A stretch of DNA of 64,000 nucleotides. It comes from Ichthyophis bannanicus (lineage: Eukaryota; Chordata; Amphibia; Gymnophiona; Ichthyophiidae). Under the pieces are notes generated by a model. The model saw nothing but the letters and a program-made list of their open reading frames with translations, was not told the DNA's origin and ran no database searches. Below are positions 1 to 10,006 of the stretch, piece by piece; within the stretch, counting starts at the first letter, position 1, and the number at the start of each line of letters is the position of its first letter. The position numbers and the translations under genes are program-made. The stretch covers positions 11,632,305 to 11,696,304 of the forward strand of contig CM066048.1 of the NCBI GenBank assembly GCA_033557465.1, read 5' to 3'.

Positions 1-618
1 GCAACGGCAAAAGCTAAAAGGATGCTTGGGTGCATACGGAGAGGAATGGCTAGCAGAAAAAAGGAGGTGATAATGCCTCTCTCTAAGTCTTTGGTACAAC
101 CTCATTTGGAGTATAGTGTGCAATTCTGGAGATCGCACCTTCAAAAAGATGTGAACAGGATGGAGTCGGTGCAGAGGGTGGCTACTAAAATGATTAGTGG
201 TCTTCATTATAAAGCATATGAGGACAGACTTAAGGATCTTAATATGTACACCTTAGAGGAAAGGCGGGATAGAGGTGATATGATTGAGATGTTTAAATAC
301 CTCCGTGGCATAAATGTTCAGGGAGAGAGCCTCTTTCAATTGAAAGCAAGTTCTGCTATGAGGGGACATGGGATGAGGGTGAAGGGAGATAGATTCAGGA
401 GTTATATGCGGAAATATTTCTTTACGGAAAGGGTAGTGGATCCGTGGAATAGTCTCCCAGTGGACGTGGTAGAGATGAGGACAGTAACTGAATTCAAAAA
501 AGCATGGGACAAACAGAGGATCTCTAAAGGTAAAAAGGGGACTGTTGTAGTTGTTGATATGGAAGGACAGACTAGATAGGCCATGTAGTCTTTTTCTGTC
601 ATCATATTTCTATGTTTC
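1..618 (+). mobile_element. CR1 LINE, 3' end (end of ORF2 plus 3' UTR)
   Basis: Seen: codons 22-579 encode the C-terminal part of a CR1-type ORF2, with the run KSLVQPHLEY, VQRVATKMI, LEERRDRGDMIEMFKYL and KYFFTERVVDPWNSLP. Such blocks lie downstream of the reverse transcriptase (RT) catalytic core in CR1 ORF2 and include the region thought to contact template or target DNA. The stop codon is at 577-579. About 40 bp of 3' UTR follow and end in the octamer-like tail catatttctatgtttctatg, which is the CR1-type 3' terminus. The copy enters from outside the window, so its 5' extent is unknown. The RT domain is not present here. It is about the same subfamily as the antisense CR1 at 32705-37245, sharing KDVNRMESVQRVATKMI. 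Confidence 0.9.
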
Positions 619-709
619 TATGGTAATGCGCCATTATCACGCAATAACATCACGTATCATGCAATAACGTCGCAGCTGTGACATTAGCGCCGTTTAGTAA
701 ACATACCCC
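619..709. mobile_element. Partial Harbinger-like MITE
   Basis: The right end (691-709) carries the terminal motif tttagtaaacatacccc found on the complete MITEs at 15521-15625 and 26921-27048. The interior has cgcaataac-type repeats. The left end is unclear because it abuts the CR1 tail. Non-coding. Confidence 0.5.
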
Positions 710-1502
710 TTTGTGTCATCTGCAAATTTGATCACCTCACTCGTTATCCCCATTTCCAAGTCATTTATGAATATGTTAAAAAGTAGCGGGCCCAGCACAG
801 ATCCCTGGGTATTTTTCTCCATTGAGAAAATTGGCCATTTAACCCTACTCTCTGCCTTCTATCTTTTAATGAGTGTGTGGTCCACAATACTACACTGCGT
901 CCAATCCCATGACTTTTTAATTTTTCCTAGAGTCTCTCATGAGGGACCTTGTCAAAGGCTTTTTGAAGATCTAGATACATTATATCAACTGGCTCATGTT
1001 TGTCTACCTGTTTATTCACACCTTCAAAAAAATATAACAGATTAGTAAGACAAGACTTTCCTTAGCTAAATCCATGTTGGCTTTCTCCCATTAAACCATG
1101 ACTATCTACATGATCGGTAATTTTATTTTTTATAATGGTTTCTACCATTCTGCTCGGTACTGATGTCAGACTCACAGGTTTGTGGTTTCCTGGATCAACC
1201 CTGGAATGCTTTTTTTTTTTCTCCACTCTTCAGGTACTACAGTTGATTTTAATGATAGTTCACATATTTCAATTCTTTCAGTACCCTTGCATATATACCA
1301 TCCAGTCCAGGTGATCTGGTACTCTTCAGTTTATCAAATACGAGGGTTATTTTTAAAGTAAGGTCCGATTGGCTGTATCTTTATAAATTTTTTCCCCCTG
1401 TGGAAACAAGCATGTGTGCTGGCTCCCGGCATGCCTTGTGCAAAAGCAGATGCCATTTGCAGTCGTAGCATCACTTTGTACGGTTTAGACTGAGATGTTA
1501 AA

Positions 1503-1908
1503 ATGTTTAAGACAATTGAGAGGCCCTCCGACTGTGAAATACAGTCTGTGATTCGGTTTTTGAAAGCAAGGACAGTGTCATCAGCGGACATTCATCGCCA
1601 GATATGTGAGGTGTATGGTCCCAATGCGATGCGTGACAGCAAAGTGCGTAAATGGGTGAGATTGTTCAAGGATGGGCGAGACAATGTCCATGATGAACCG
1701 CGATAGGGTCGACCTTCAGTAATCACAGAAAATTTGGTGCGCACAGTTGACGCAAAAATTCATGAAGAACAGTGATTCAGATTTCCACTTTGTCACTGAA
1801 ATTTCCACACAAGTTTCAAGGTCGGTGCTATACAAAATCATTTCTGAAAAATTGCAGTTCAGAAAACTGTGCTCGCGATGGGTTCCCAGGCTGCTTTCCA
1901 AGGAACAC
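1503..1908 (+). pseudogene. Mariner transposase fragment, left half
   Basis: Seen: an N-terminal helix-turn-helix region starting MFKTIERPSDCEIQSVIRF and running through KVRKWVRLFKDGRDNVHDEPR, then an in-frame TAG at 1704-1706, then GRPSVITENLVRTVDAKIHEEQ and, after a frame change, STQVSRSVLYKIISEKLQFRKLCSRWVPRLL. These are the DNA-binding domain and linker of a mariner-family transposase, which binds the terminal repeats and carries out cut-and-paste transposition. The DDD catalytic domain is missing because the copy ends at the fold-back junction near 1903-1909. The inactivating lesions are the stop codon, a frameshift and the truncation. Confidence 0.85.
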
Positions 1909-2346
1909 AGTTGCCATAATCTTGCGTGTTGAGATTGTCTGTTTGACTTTCACTTTGACTGGAGATGACGTGTGTCTCCATTCCATCGACTGCCGCTTTG
2001 ATTCTGGAGTCATGTGAGAAACCCATGTCTCGTCCGCTGTGACAATGTGGTCCAAAGGTTCATCTCTTTCCTCATTGTATCGGATCAAAAATGTCAAAGC
2101 ACTAGCCATTCTCCTTTTTTGGTGTTCCTCGAAAAGCAGCCTAGGAACCCATCGTGAGCACAGTTTGTCCCACCCATCCTTGAACAATCTCACCCATTTA
2201 CGCACTTTGCTGTCACTCATCACATTGGGGCTGTACACCTCACGTATCTGGTGATGAATGTCCGCTGATGACACGGTCCTTGCTGTCAAAAACCGAATCA
2301 CAGACCGTATTTCACAGTCGGAGGGCCGCTCAATTGTCTTAAACAT
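1909..2346 (-). pseudogene. Mariner transposase fragment, right half (inverted)
   Basis: The minus strand from 2346 encodes MFKTIERPSDCEIRSVIRF through KWVRLFKDGWDK, then jumps to LCSRWVPRLLFEEHQKRRM, so about 190 bp present in the left half are deleted. It continues to VTADETWVSH (first catalytic Asp of the mariner DDD triad) and MEWRHTSSPVKVKVKQT, then STRKIMATVF. The codons after ATVF are antisense of the left half, which marks the inversion junction. Second and third catalytic residues are absent. The open frame of 172 codons is therefore a chimera and not a functional protein. Confidence 0.85.
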
Positions 2347-2722
2347 TTTAACGTCTCAGTATAAACCGTACAAAGTGACACTATGACTGCAAATGGCATC
2401 TGCTTTTGCACAAGGCATGCCAGGAGCTGGCACGCATGCTTGTTTCTACAGGGGGAAAAAATTTACGAAGCTACAGCCAATCGGACCTTACTTTAAAAAT
2501 AACCCTCGTAGTTGTAATATATCTTCCCATTTTATCAATATTTCTTTCAATTCTTCTGATACATCACCTGTATATACCATTTCAGGCACAGGTAAATTCC
2601 CTACATCCTCTTCAGTAAAGACCGAAGCAAAGAATTCATTCAGTCTCTCCCTATGGCCTTGTCTTCACATAGCACCCCTTTTATTCCTCTATCATCCAAT
2701 GGTCCAACTCACTGTCTCACAG

Positions 2723-2852
2723 TTCCTGTGCGGATATCCAGTTTAGTCCTCCACAATCGGGTACTGCCCCTCTCACTGCAGCCTGTAGACTGGACCAATC
2801 AAATCTTCTGTAGTACATATCCAGCAGGAGCTCCCAGAAGCCCCCCAGTGTG
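2723..2852 (+). repeat. DIRS left inverted terminal repeat
   Basis: Begins ttcctgtgcggatatccag and contains agtttagtcctccacaatcg. It is the reverse complement of the right repeat at 8548-8702 over about 120 bp. The right copy extends about 28 bp further outward, an asymmetry also seen in other DIRS elements. Confidence 0.9.
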
Positions 2853-3615
2853 TCCAGTCTCGTTGCAGTGTGTAGACGTAAAAGTGTGTCCTCTGGGCAC
2901 ACTTAGTGACCTTTGCAGGAGCAACACTAGTTAGTTGTTTTTAGGGTTTGTTTTGGGGCATTTCTCTATTATTTTTGTTTTTGGTAGCTAGCTGTGCCTT
3001 TAAAAATAAGAAAGACAAAGGAAGCCTGTCTCCCTGGAGCTGTGCCACAGGAGACTAGGAGAAAGTCAGACTGGCTGCTGTTGCCTGCCTAGCACATTTT
3101 ATCAGCCCTGGGTGAGCTTCCCCTAGACAGGACGGGGAATTGCCATACCTATAGGCAGTGCCTGGTACTGGGAGATTGTGGCTGAATCTTCTGTTCCGAG
3201 CTGGTAGGAGTTTGCATTTCATTTTTCTTTCTGTGTGCAATGCTCTGTCTGGGATGCCAGCGTTTCTGTAGCTCTCCTGAGCCCATTTGGCAGTTTTTAT
3301 CAATCTGCTCGTGTGCCCTGTATTAGAGGGTCGTTTTATTTGTTTTCCATATTATTTGGTGGTTTTATATTTTCGCGCCGTTTTTTACCGCGGGTGAAAA
3401 AGTGCGGCGGCCATTTTGGATTTTAAAAGTGCTTTTCCAGGCATTTTTGATCGCTGTGCACAGGTTCCCCTAGCGTTTTTGGGGTTCCTCTTTCTGGCGA
3501 TTTTGCTCAGGGCCCCCCAGGGATCCTGGGATATATTTTGTTTCTTGTAAAAAAAAAAAAAAAAGTTAAGTTACTTTTAAATCGGGGCTGATTTGCATAG
3601 GATTGCCCAGGTGGT
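2853..3615 (+). other. DIRS 5' untranslated region
   Basis: Lies between the left terminal repeat and the gag-like region. No long ORF in the sense strand. It contains an A-run at 3550-3564 and T-rich stretches around 3340-3400. The element's promoter would be expected here or in the terminal repeat, but I could not identify a definite one. Confidence 0.5.
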
Positions 3616-5160
3616 GTGGGCTTTCCTGTGGCTGTCTTATTCTATTCCCCTGGGCAGAGGTGGCCTTGGGATGGCTTCCAAGCCCCAGTGTGTGATTTGT
3701 GGTCCCGCAGGACGGCAGGGACTGACTCTGGCATCTGCAGGGGCTGTGCTGCAGTGCCCTCTGAGTTAGAGCAATCTGTGAATGTTCAGGAACAGGCTAC
3801 CCCTGGGGATGCTTCTACTTCGGGGACAGCGTTCTTTCTCCAAGCATCCCTCAGTCTGGCTCGGTTCCTCCGGCCAGCGGTTCAGTGGCTGCGCTCCAGC
3901 AGGCGGCTGTTGCTGCCTCAACTATGGACTTCTCCCTGATTTTGTACTCCTCATGCATCAGGCATTCGCCTGAGCAGGTCCGGACAGTTGCCGGCTGTCT
4001 GGCCCCCCTCCCTCCTCGGGGTCCTTGGGGGCGGCTCAGTGTCCCCCACCGCCCGGGGGCAAGCGGCTTCGGTTGGGGGACAAGAGCAGGACGCCCTGGG
4101 TCTCCTGGATTCCGAGGCAGAGGGCGATCCTGAGACTGAAGCGGAGGATTTGGAGGATGGGGAGATCCCTGGGCCGGAAGATCAGGCTCGGGTCATTCGA
4201 GTGTTCCGTAGGGACGAGCTGGTTCCTTTGGTCACGGAGTCCCTTCAGGCGCTAAACCTTTCGGCGGTGCGGTCCCTGGAGGAGGAGGGTCGTGTGGATC
4301 CTCTGATTCAAGCAGTCAGGGATGCCCAGGTGGTTTTTCCGTCCACCGCGTGGTGGATCAGATGATCCAGGCGGAGTGGGAGCACCCTATCCGGTTTGAA
4401 GGGGATTCGGACCATGAATCGGCTTTATCCTCTTGCTGACAAGGACAGGGACTTGTTCAGGTCCCCCCCGGGTGGATGCTGCGGTCTCCGCAGTGACCAA
4501 GAAAACCACCATCCCGGTTGAGGGGGCGGCGGCCCTCAAGGACGGGCAGGATAAGAAGGTTGATAACTTGCTCAAGCAAACTTCGATACGGATGCCGTGT
4601 CATTGCAGGCCTCTATCTGTGGGGCTTGGGTGGCTCGGTCGTGTCTGCGGTGGTCACAGCAACTGCGCTCGAGCCCCGGACTAGACCAGCAGGGTCTGGT
4701 GGAGGTGACCCGGCTGGAGTCCGGCTCGGCTTACCTGGCGGATCTGTTTTATGATTTGATCCGCGCGTTGGCTAACAGTATGGCATCCGCGGTAGCAGCG
4801 CGCCGGTCCCTCTGGTTGCGCAGCTGGGCGGCGGACAGTTCTTCTAAGGCCCGCCTCAGTAAGCTGCCGTTTAAGGGCAGATTATTATTTGGGGAGGCTC
4901 TCGAGAAATTGGTAAAGGATCTCGGTGAGTCCAAAGGGGGCCGGCTTCCGGAGGATAAACCAAGGTCCAACCGGTCCACCTCGTCGGCGCGGGGATCCTT
5001 TCGGGATCAGCGCAGGTTTTCGGCCCTCCCGCCAGTGGTCCTCGCAGCGGGGCCGGTTGGAGCCCGTAGCCAAGGATTTTGGGCTTTCAGGGGAGCCGGC
5101 AGAGGCTTCTCCGCAGCCGGCTCTTCATCGGGTTCTTCCTTTGGACGCAAGCCACAATGA
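3616..5160 (+). pseudogene. DIRS gag-like region (frameshifted)
   Basis: The order of conserved pieces across frames is: a cysteine pair near the start (MASKPQCVICG at 3671), an acidic segment (EAEGDPETEAEDLEDGEIPGPEDQ at about 4110-4180), VDPLIQAVRDAQVVFP, the block SAVTKKTTIPVEGAAALKDGQDKK at about 4485-4560, and a C-terminal part RRSLWLRSWAADSSSKARLSKLPFKGRLLFGEALEKLVKD at about 4801-4920. The region ends in Gly/Ser/Arg-rich sequence and a stop at 5158-5160. The residue pattern is that of the gag-like ORF1 of vertebrate DIRS elements, a presumed nucleocapsid-type protein that packages the RNA. At least three frameshifts break it. The assignment rests on family resemblance, because gag-like proteins of DIRS are poorly characterised. 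Confidence 0.75.
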
Positions 5161-6960
5161 CGCCAGGCAGGCTCTGGAGGGAGGACCGCTTGTCGGCGGT
5201 CGCTTGCGCGACTTTCTTTCCTCTTGGGCCCAAATAACGTCGGATCGCTGGGTGCTACAAATTATAGAGGAGGGTTACGCTCTGGAATTTGCGTTCCCAC
5301 TTCCAGATTCCTTTGTTCTGTCTCCCAGCAGGGGCGAGCAAAAGACGAGGGACATCCGCGTGACCCTGGCTCGATTGTTAGCGCTGGGAGCGGTGGTTCC
5401 AGTGCCTCCCTTGGAAAGAGGCGCTGGTCGCTACTCCATCTATTTTGTGGTACCCAAAAGGGCGACTCTCTGCGTCCGATTTTGGATCTCAAAGGCGTGA
5501 ATCGCGCGCTCAGAGTGCCGCATTTCCGCATGGAAACCCTGCGGTCAGTCATTGTAGCGGTGCGAAAAGGGGGAGTTTTTGACGTCCCTCGATCTTACCG
5601 AGGCCTATCTGCACATTCCGATACACCCAGCCCATCAGCGGTTTCTCCGCTTCGCGTTCCCGTGGGGCCACTTTCAGTTCCGGGCCATGCCGTTCGGCTT
5701 GGCTACGGCCCCGCGCACTTTCACAAAGGTGATGGTGGTGGTTGCGGCGGCCTTGCGCAAGGAGGGCATTTTGGTCCATCCTTACCTGGACGACTGGTTG
5801 ATACGAGCAAAATCCGGTCGAGAGTGCCTGCGGGTCACGAGCAGGGTGGTAGCTCTGCTGCGATCCCTCGGCTGGGTGGTGAACGAAAGAAAGAGTTGTC
5901 TGCGGCCCTCGCAGGACCTGGAGTATCTGGGGGGTGCGCTTCGACACTGCTCGGGGGCTGGTGTGCCTTCCCGAGCGCCGCGTCCTGACGGTGCGGGCTC
6001 TTGTCCGACTATTTCGGGGGATGCCCGCTCCGTCGGCGTGGTGGTACCTACGGCTTCTCGGAACGATGGCGGCGACCTTAGAGGTGGTTCCGTGGGCGCG
6101 GTTCCACATGCGCCCGCTACAGAGGGCGCTCCTTCGTCGCTGGTCCAACCAGTGCGATTCCTTGCACAAGAGACTGCCCTGCCCGAAGGCAGTGCGGCGG
6201 TCGCTTCGGTGGTGGCTCTCCTCCGAGAACCTGACGCGGGGAATTCCCTTGGAGCCTCCTCTGTGGGTCCCCCTCACTACGGATGCGAGCCTAGTCGGCT
6301 GGGGAGCACACGGCGAGACCCGCTTCAACGCAGGGGGTGTGGTCCTCGCAGGAAGCGTCTTGGTCGATCAACCGCCTCGAGCTTCGGGCGGTCCGACTAG
6401 CCCTGATGGCCCTGGAACTCTGCTCCTGGGCCGGGCGGTCCGAGTCTGGTCGGACAATGCGACCACGGTGGCGTACATCAATCGCCAAGGGGCACAGGGA
6501 GTGTGGCCCTGGAAACCGAAGCGACGGCCTTGTTCAGTTGGGTGCAGACTCGGCTGCCGGCGATCTCGGCGGCGCACATTGCAGGCGCGGACAATGTCCA
6601 GGCCGACTTTCTCAGCAGAGTGCGGGTGGACCCCGGAGAGTGGGAGTTAAATCCTCAGGTGTATGCGCAGATAGTTGCGGCGGTGGGGTCCGCCCATCAT
6701 GGATCTCATGGCGACCTTCCAGTCGGCCAAGACAAGTCGCTTCTTCAGCAGACGGCGGGAGCGGATGTCCGAAGGACTCGACGCTCTCATTCAGCCGTGG
6801 CCGACGTCCGGGATGCTGTAAGTTTTCCCCCCGTGGGCCCTGATCGGTCGGGTAGTTCCAGCGCATCGAGGGCCATCAGGGCCGGGTGCTGCTGGTGGCT
6901 CCGGATTGGCCCCGGAGGCCCTGGTATGCCGACCTCGTTCGGCTTCAAGACGGCTGTGTG
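5161..6960 (+). pseudogene. DIRS reverse transcriptase and RNase H (frameshifted)
   Basis: RT: LLALGAVVPVPPLERGAGRYSIYFVVPK (about 5370-5460), RPILDLKGVNRAL, SLDLTEAYLHIPIHPAHQRFL (about 5583-5645), MPFGLATAPRTFTKVM and the catalytic box YLDDWL near 5785. RNase H: TTDASLVGWGAHG near 6277 (first acidic residue), VWSDNATTVAYINRQG near 6443 and HIAGADNVQADFLSR near 6580. After RNase H comes VFPPWALIGRVV and VLLVAPDWPRRPWYADLV (6820-6945), a block regularly found downstream of RNase H in DIRS. RT copies the RNA and RNase H degrades it. Three or more frameshifts, for example near 5470, 5575, 5930 and 6500, make it non-functional, although the visible catalytic Asp residues are still present. Confidence 0.9.
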
Positions 6961-7049
6961 CCGTGGCGCCTTCCGGCGCTACCGGCTCTTCTTCTTCAGG
7001 GCCCCTTGCGGATGCCCCAGGTGGGCTCGGTTCGCTCACTTACGGTTTG

Positions 7050-8110
7050 GCCATTGAGAGGGCTCGGCTGAAAAAGAAGGGTTATTCGCCCGCGTGATTT
7101 CCTCCTTACTGCGGGCAAGAAGTCGTCCACTTCTCTTACTTATGTTCGAATTTGGAGAATTTTTGAGGACTGGTGCTCACGGCGTGGAGATCGGGCGCCT
7201 ACGGTCACGGTGCCCGGCGTTCACAGCTTTCTGCAGGATGGCTTCCAGAAGGGACTAGCGGCCAGTTCACTGACGGACCAGATGGCAGCGCTCTCTTGCT
7301 ATAGAGGAAAGGTATTGGGCAGCCTTATTGGAGCTCATGCGGATGTGCGGCGTTTTCTTGACCGCCGTGTTTCATTTGCGGCCTTCCCGCAGAGCGGTGA
7401 TTCCTCCGTGGGATTTGAATTTAGTTCTGCGGGCCCTGGCTCGGGAACCCTTTGAGCCCTTGCGGAGGGCATCCTTGGAAGGATCTCACGTTGAAGACGG
7501 TTTTTCTGGTAGCCATTTGCTCGGCACGGCGCCATCTCGGATCTACAGGCCTTGTCATGCCGAGAACCTTTCTTGTCTTTTTCTGCTGAGCGGGTTGTGC
7601 TCCGTCCGTTCCCTCCTTCCTGCCAAAGGTGGTGTCTCCTTTTCACCTGAACAGGCAGTATTTCTACCAGTGATTTCGGCGGACTTCGGTCGAGTCGGTG
7701 GACAAGGGGCTTCACCGGCTTGATGTGGGCCGCACGCTGCGTCGGTATTTACAGTCTACCGAGTCATTTCGGAAGACTGATCGGCTTTTTGTGCTCTTTG
7801 GGGGTGCACGGAAAGGGGAGGCGGCGGCTAAGGCCTCCATTGCTCGATGGCTTAAAGAAGCGATCGCCTCCGCGTACTGTTGCAGCGGCGGCCGGTTCCG
7901 GAGGGCTCCGGGCTCATTCTACTAGGCTCAGGCGGCCTCTTGGGCGGAGCATGGTCTGGTTCCACCAGCGGAGATCTTTAGAGCGGCCACTTGGTCGTCT
8001 CTGCATGCTTTCAGCAGGCACTATCGCTTGGATGTGTCAGCGGCTCGGGATTCCTGTTGTTTTGGTTTTCGGCGGTTTTTGCGCGCCGGCCTACAAGGTC
8101 CCGCCCGGTC
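7050..8110 (+). pseudogene. DIRS tyrosine recombinase (degenerate)
   Basis: The region follows RNase H as in vertebrate DIRS elements. The core-binding part reads LTYVRIWRIFEDWCSRRGDRAPTVTVPGVHSFLQDG in one frame from about 7137. It is followed by LDLNLVLRAL-type sequence near 7415 (WDLNLVLRALAREPFEPL) and KTVFLVAICSARRHLG near 7493. Near 7912-8030 lie AHSTR and ATWSSLHAFSRHYRLD, spread over frames, which match the H..R box and the catalytic Tyr segment of a tyrosine recombinase. Its role is to integrate the circular DNA intermediate. Multiple frameshifts break it. The assignment is solid from position and terminal motifs; the middle is poorly conserved. Confidence 0.75.
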
Positions 8111-8129
8111 TTAACTGCTCTGTTACATC

Positions 8130-8222
8130 CCGATTGTGGAGGACTAAACTGGATATCCGCACGGAAATGGAAATTACACTAACCTGGTAATTGTAGTTCC
8201 TGTAGGATCCAGTTTAGTCCTC
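8130..8222 (+). repeat. DIRS internal complementary region (ICR)
   Basis: 8130-8165 is the complement of the element's extreme left end and 8166-8222 is the complement of its extreme right end. They are fused, so the ICR is a copy of the circle junction. In the DIRS replication model it serves as a template to complete both ends and circularise the cDNA. Its presence next to the recombinase region is diagnostic. Confidence 0.9.
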
Positions 8223-8547
8223 CTTCCCTACCGAATATCTGCATGATCTTGCGGCGCGCTATCCCGAGCGGGAGATTCTAAGATAGTTTTGCGTCCCGTT
8301 CGGACATTAGCGGCAGTCGTGCTTATAGCTTTGGCTCCTTCCCTTTCTTTTGGGGTTCCGTAAGCTCCTTAGTACCTGGGGGGGAGCTCTGTGTCAATTT
8401 AGGGGCGTCGATTCCGGCGCCGTGCAGTGTTTCTGATTCCTCGTTTGGGGAGGGAGTTTGGTTATTCCAGGGGGGGAAGTACAAGGTTTAATGTTAATCT
8501 GATAATATCTGATGTGTTGCTTCGTTCAGTATGCTTTGTTACTAGTA
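8223..8547 (+). other. DIRS 3' non-coding segment
   Basis: Between ICR and right terminal repeat. No ORF or motif recognised. Confidence 0.5.
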
Positions 8548-8702
8548 CACTGGGGGGCTTCTGGGAGCTCCTGCTGGATATGTACTACAGAAGATTTGAT
8601 TGGTCCAGTCTACAGGCTGCAGTGAGAGGGGCAGTACCCGATTGTGGAGGACTAAACTGGATCCTACAGGAACTACAATTACCAGGTTAGTGTAATTTCC
8701 AT
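8548..8702 (-). repeat. DIRS right inverted terminal repeat
   Basis: Reverse complement of 2723-2852 with about 28 extra outer bases (accaggttagtgtaatttcc at its outer edge). The flanking CR1 resumes at about 8703 with tttttttgctac. Confidence 0.9.
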
Positions 8703-9185
8703 TTTTTTTGCTACAAATGTACTTGAAAAAGTTTTTATTATGCATTTTTGCTTCCACGGCAAACATTTTTCAAATTCTCTCTTTGCCTGCCTTATTAATA
8801 CCTTGCATTAACTTTGTATAATGTCCCAATTAAACCAGTGACCAAAAATTCCCAAAACCAAAAATAAAGGTTCCATCAACATTCTGGTAATTATATGTTG
8901 ACCGGGACCTTTAATTTTGGTTTTGCATCTAACTTGGCAATGCTTATGTTGGTTCCCATTTTTGTCATTTGGCTCCTTTTGCTATTTCCTGAAAGATGCT
9001 TTTTTGGCCGCAACAGCCTCTCTGACCTCACTTTTAAACAATGCTGGCAGTTTTTTGACCTTCCTTCCACTTTTCTTAAAGTGTGGAATACATCTCATCT
9101 GGGCTTCCAAGATAATATTTTTAAACAATGCCCACGCTTGATGCAAATTTTTAGCCTTTGCAGCTGCTCCTTTTAGTCTTTTTAA

Positions 9186-9770
9186 ACTATTTTCCTCAAA
9201 CTATTGACATGCATCAATTTACATGCAAAATACACGCATTATAATAAATATCTAGCACATGCTCACACTGGCCAGAACTACAGGCAGGGGCAGGTGGCAT
9301 CTCAGCTTATAGAGCAGTGTGATTGGCTGAAAGTTCTTCCCGCTCGTCCTCCCCACCACCACTAGCCAGGGGCTTATAGTATCTACAGAGTGAAACAGAG
9401 GAGCAGTAAAAGGGCCAAAAACATACAGTTTCCGCCCTTTACCAAGATCAGCCATGACAAGAAGAAACATTTCCCCACACTGCTGGTGTAGAAGCGTGGC
9501 TAAAACGCTGGGGGGTCTGATGGGCTAGAGTGAAACCCAGAGACTTCAGGCATGATATGAAAGGCACTCTCGGCCCTCCCTCATTCACGGACTGCTAGGG
9601 TACCACCTTACCCACGTCAGTCCAGAGACACTGTTCCAGTCCTGCCTTTTGACCCGTCGCATGCATGCAGCTGTAGTCCTGGCAGATACTGTGTGGCAGC
9701 AGCCCCTCGATAAAGGAAAGCAGTAAGCACCAGTATTGTTGCTTTACTTTATTATATTCAGCAGTGCTAT
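9186..9770. other. No recognised gene
   Basis: After the end of CR1 there is no ORF of note and no repeat that I recognise. The short frames here show no domain signature. Confidence 0.5.
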
Positions 9771-10006
9771 CAGGGCCGGTGCCACCATTAGGTAAACTAG
9801 GCAGTCACCATGAGAGCCATTGCCGCTGCTGTTCCTCTACTTACTGTTTGCATGGAGGACAGAACTAGCTACAGTGATGCAGGTAAGTGCTGCATCGCTC
9901 TTTAGGAGTAATTGCTACCGCTGTAGGTCCCGGAGAGGGCCAGGAGCAGGGGCGGCAGCAGGAATGAGGTTCACCTAGGGCATCTCATATTCTTGCACCA
10001 GTCCTG
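9771..10006. mobile_element. hAT-like non-autonomous element
   Basis: The left end cagggccggtgccaccatta and the complement of the right end (caggactggtgcaagaatat) are similar terminal inverted repeats, each continuing into an aggc/ctaggc-type block. Flanking octamers agtgctat and ggtgctct match at 6 of 8 positions, consistent with an old 8-bp hAT target duplication. No coding sequence. Confidence 0.5.

Larger units (their letters stand above)
1341..2508. mobile_element. Fold-back mariner element (two halves head to head)
   Basis: The ends are inverted copies (cgagggttatttttaaagta at 1341 and its complement ending at 2508) and each is flanked by TA (1339-1340 and 2509-2510), the mariner target duplication. 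Both ends are followed inward by the same 5' part of a mariner transposase gene: plus strand from 1503 and minus strand from 2346, each beginning MFKTIERPSDCEI. So the element consists of two 5' halves joined tail to tail rather than one transposon with normal left and right ends. The halves meet near 1903-1909 at the shared word gaacac. It interrupts an antisense CR1. It cannot encode a complete transposase. Confidence 0.85.
2723..8702 (+). mobile_element. DIRS tyrosine-recombinase retrotransposon, structurally complete
   Basis: About 6 kb in sense orientation, inserted in the antisense CR1 between 2722 and 8703. It has inverted terminal repeats (2723-2852 and 8548-8702), a gag-like region, RT and RNase H, and a tyrosine recombinase region, with no LTRs and no target duplication. 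An internal complementary region lies at 8130-8222. These are the hallmarks of DIRS elements, which replicate through a circular DNA that is integrated by the recombinase rather than by a DDE integrase. The CR1 sequence rejoins precisely across the insertion. Every coding region has frameshifts or stops, so this copy is not autonomous. The interior is much more GC-rich than the flanks. Confidence 0.9.
707..9185 (-). mobile_element. Antisense CR1 LINE split by a mariner and a DIRS element
   Basis: Three pieces, 711-1340, 2511-2722 and 8703-9185, read in order on the minus strand as one CR1 ORF2. Translating 711-820 on the minus strand gives [12 protein letters not shown] followed by FADDT, the RT catalytic box. 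The piece at 2511-2722 covers the linker before RT, and 8703-9185 covers the region between endonuclease and RT, with FSSTFVAKK close to the second insertion point. The plus-strand CR1 at 63100-63700 covers the same stretch without interruption (FFKYIRSKK through KSPGPDGIHPRVL), which shows how the pieces join. Frameshifts and stops are frequent, so it is dead. The endonuclease and 3' end are not present. Confidence 0.85.

Noticed and set aside
2855..2934. Coding start of the DIRS element immediately after the left repeat
   Set aside because: The short frame shows no similarity to gag and runs into stops; the gag-like motifs start only after 3616.
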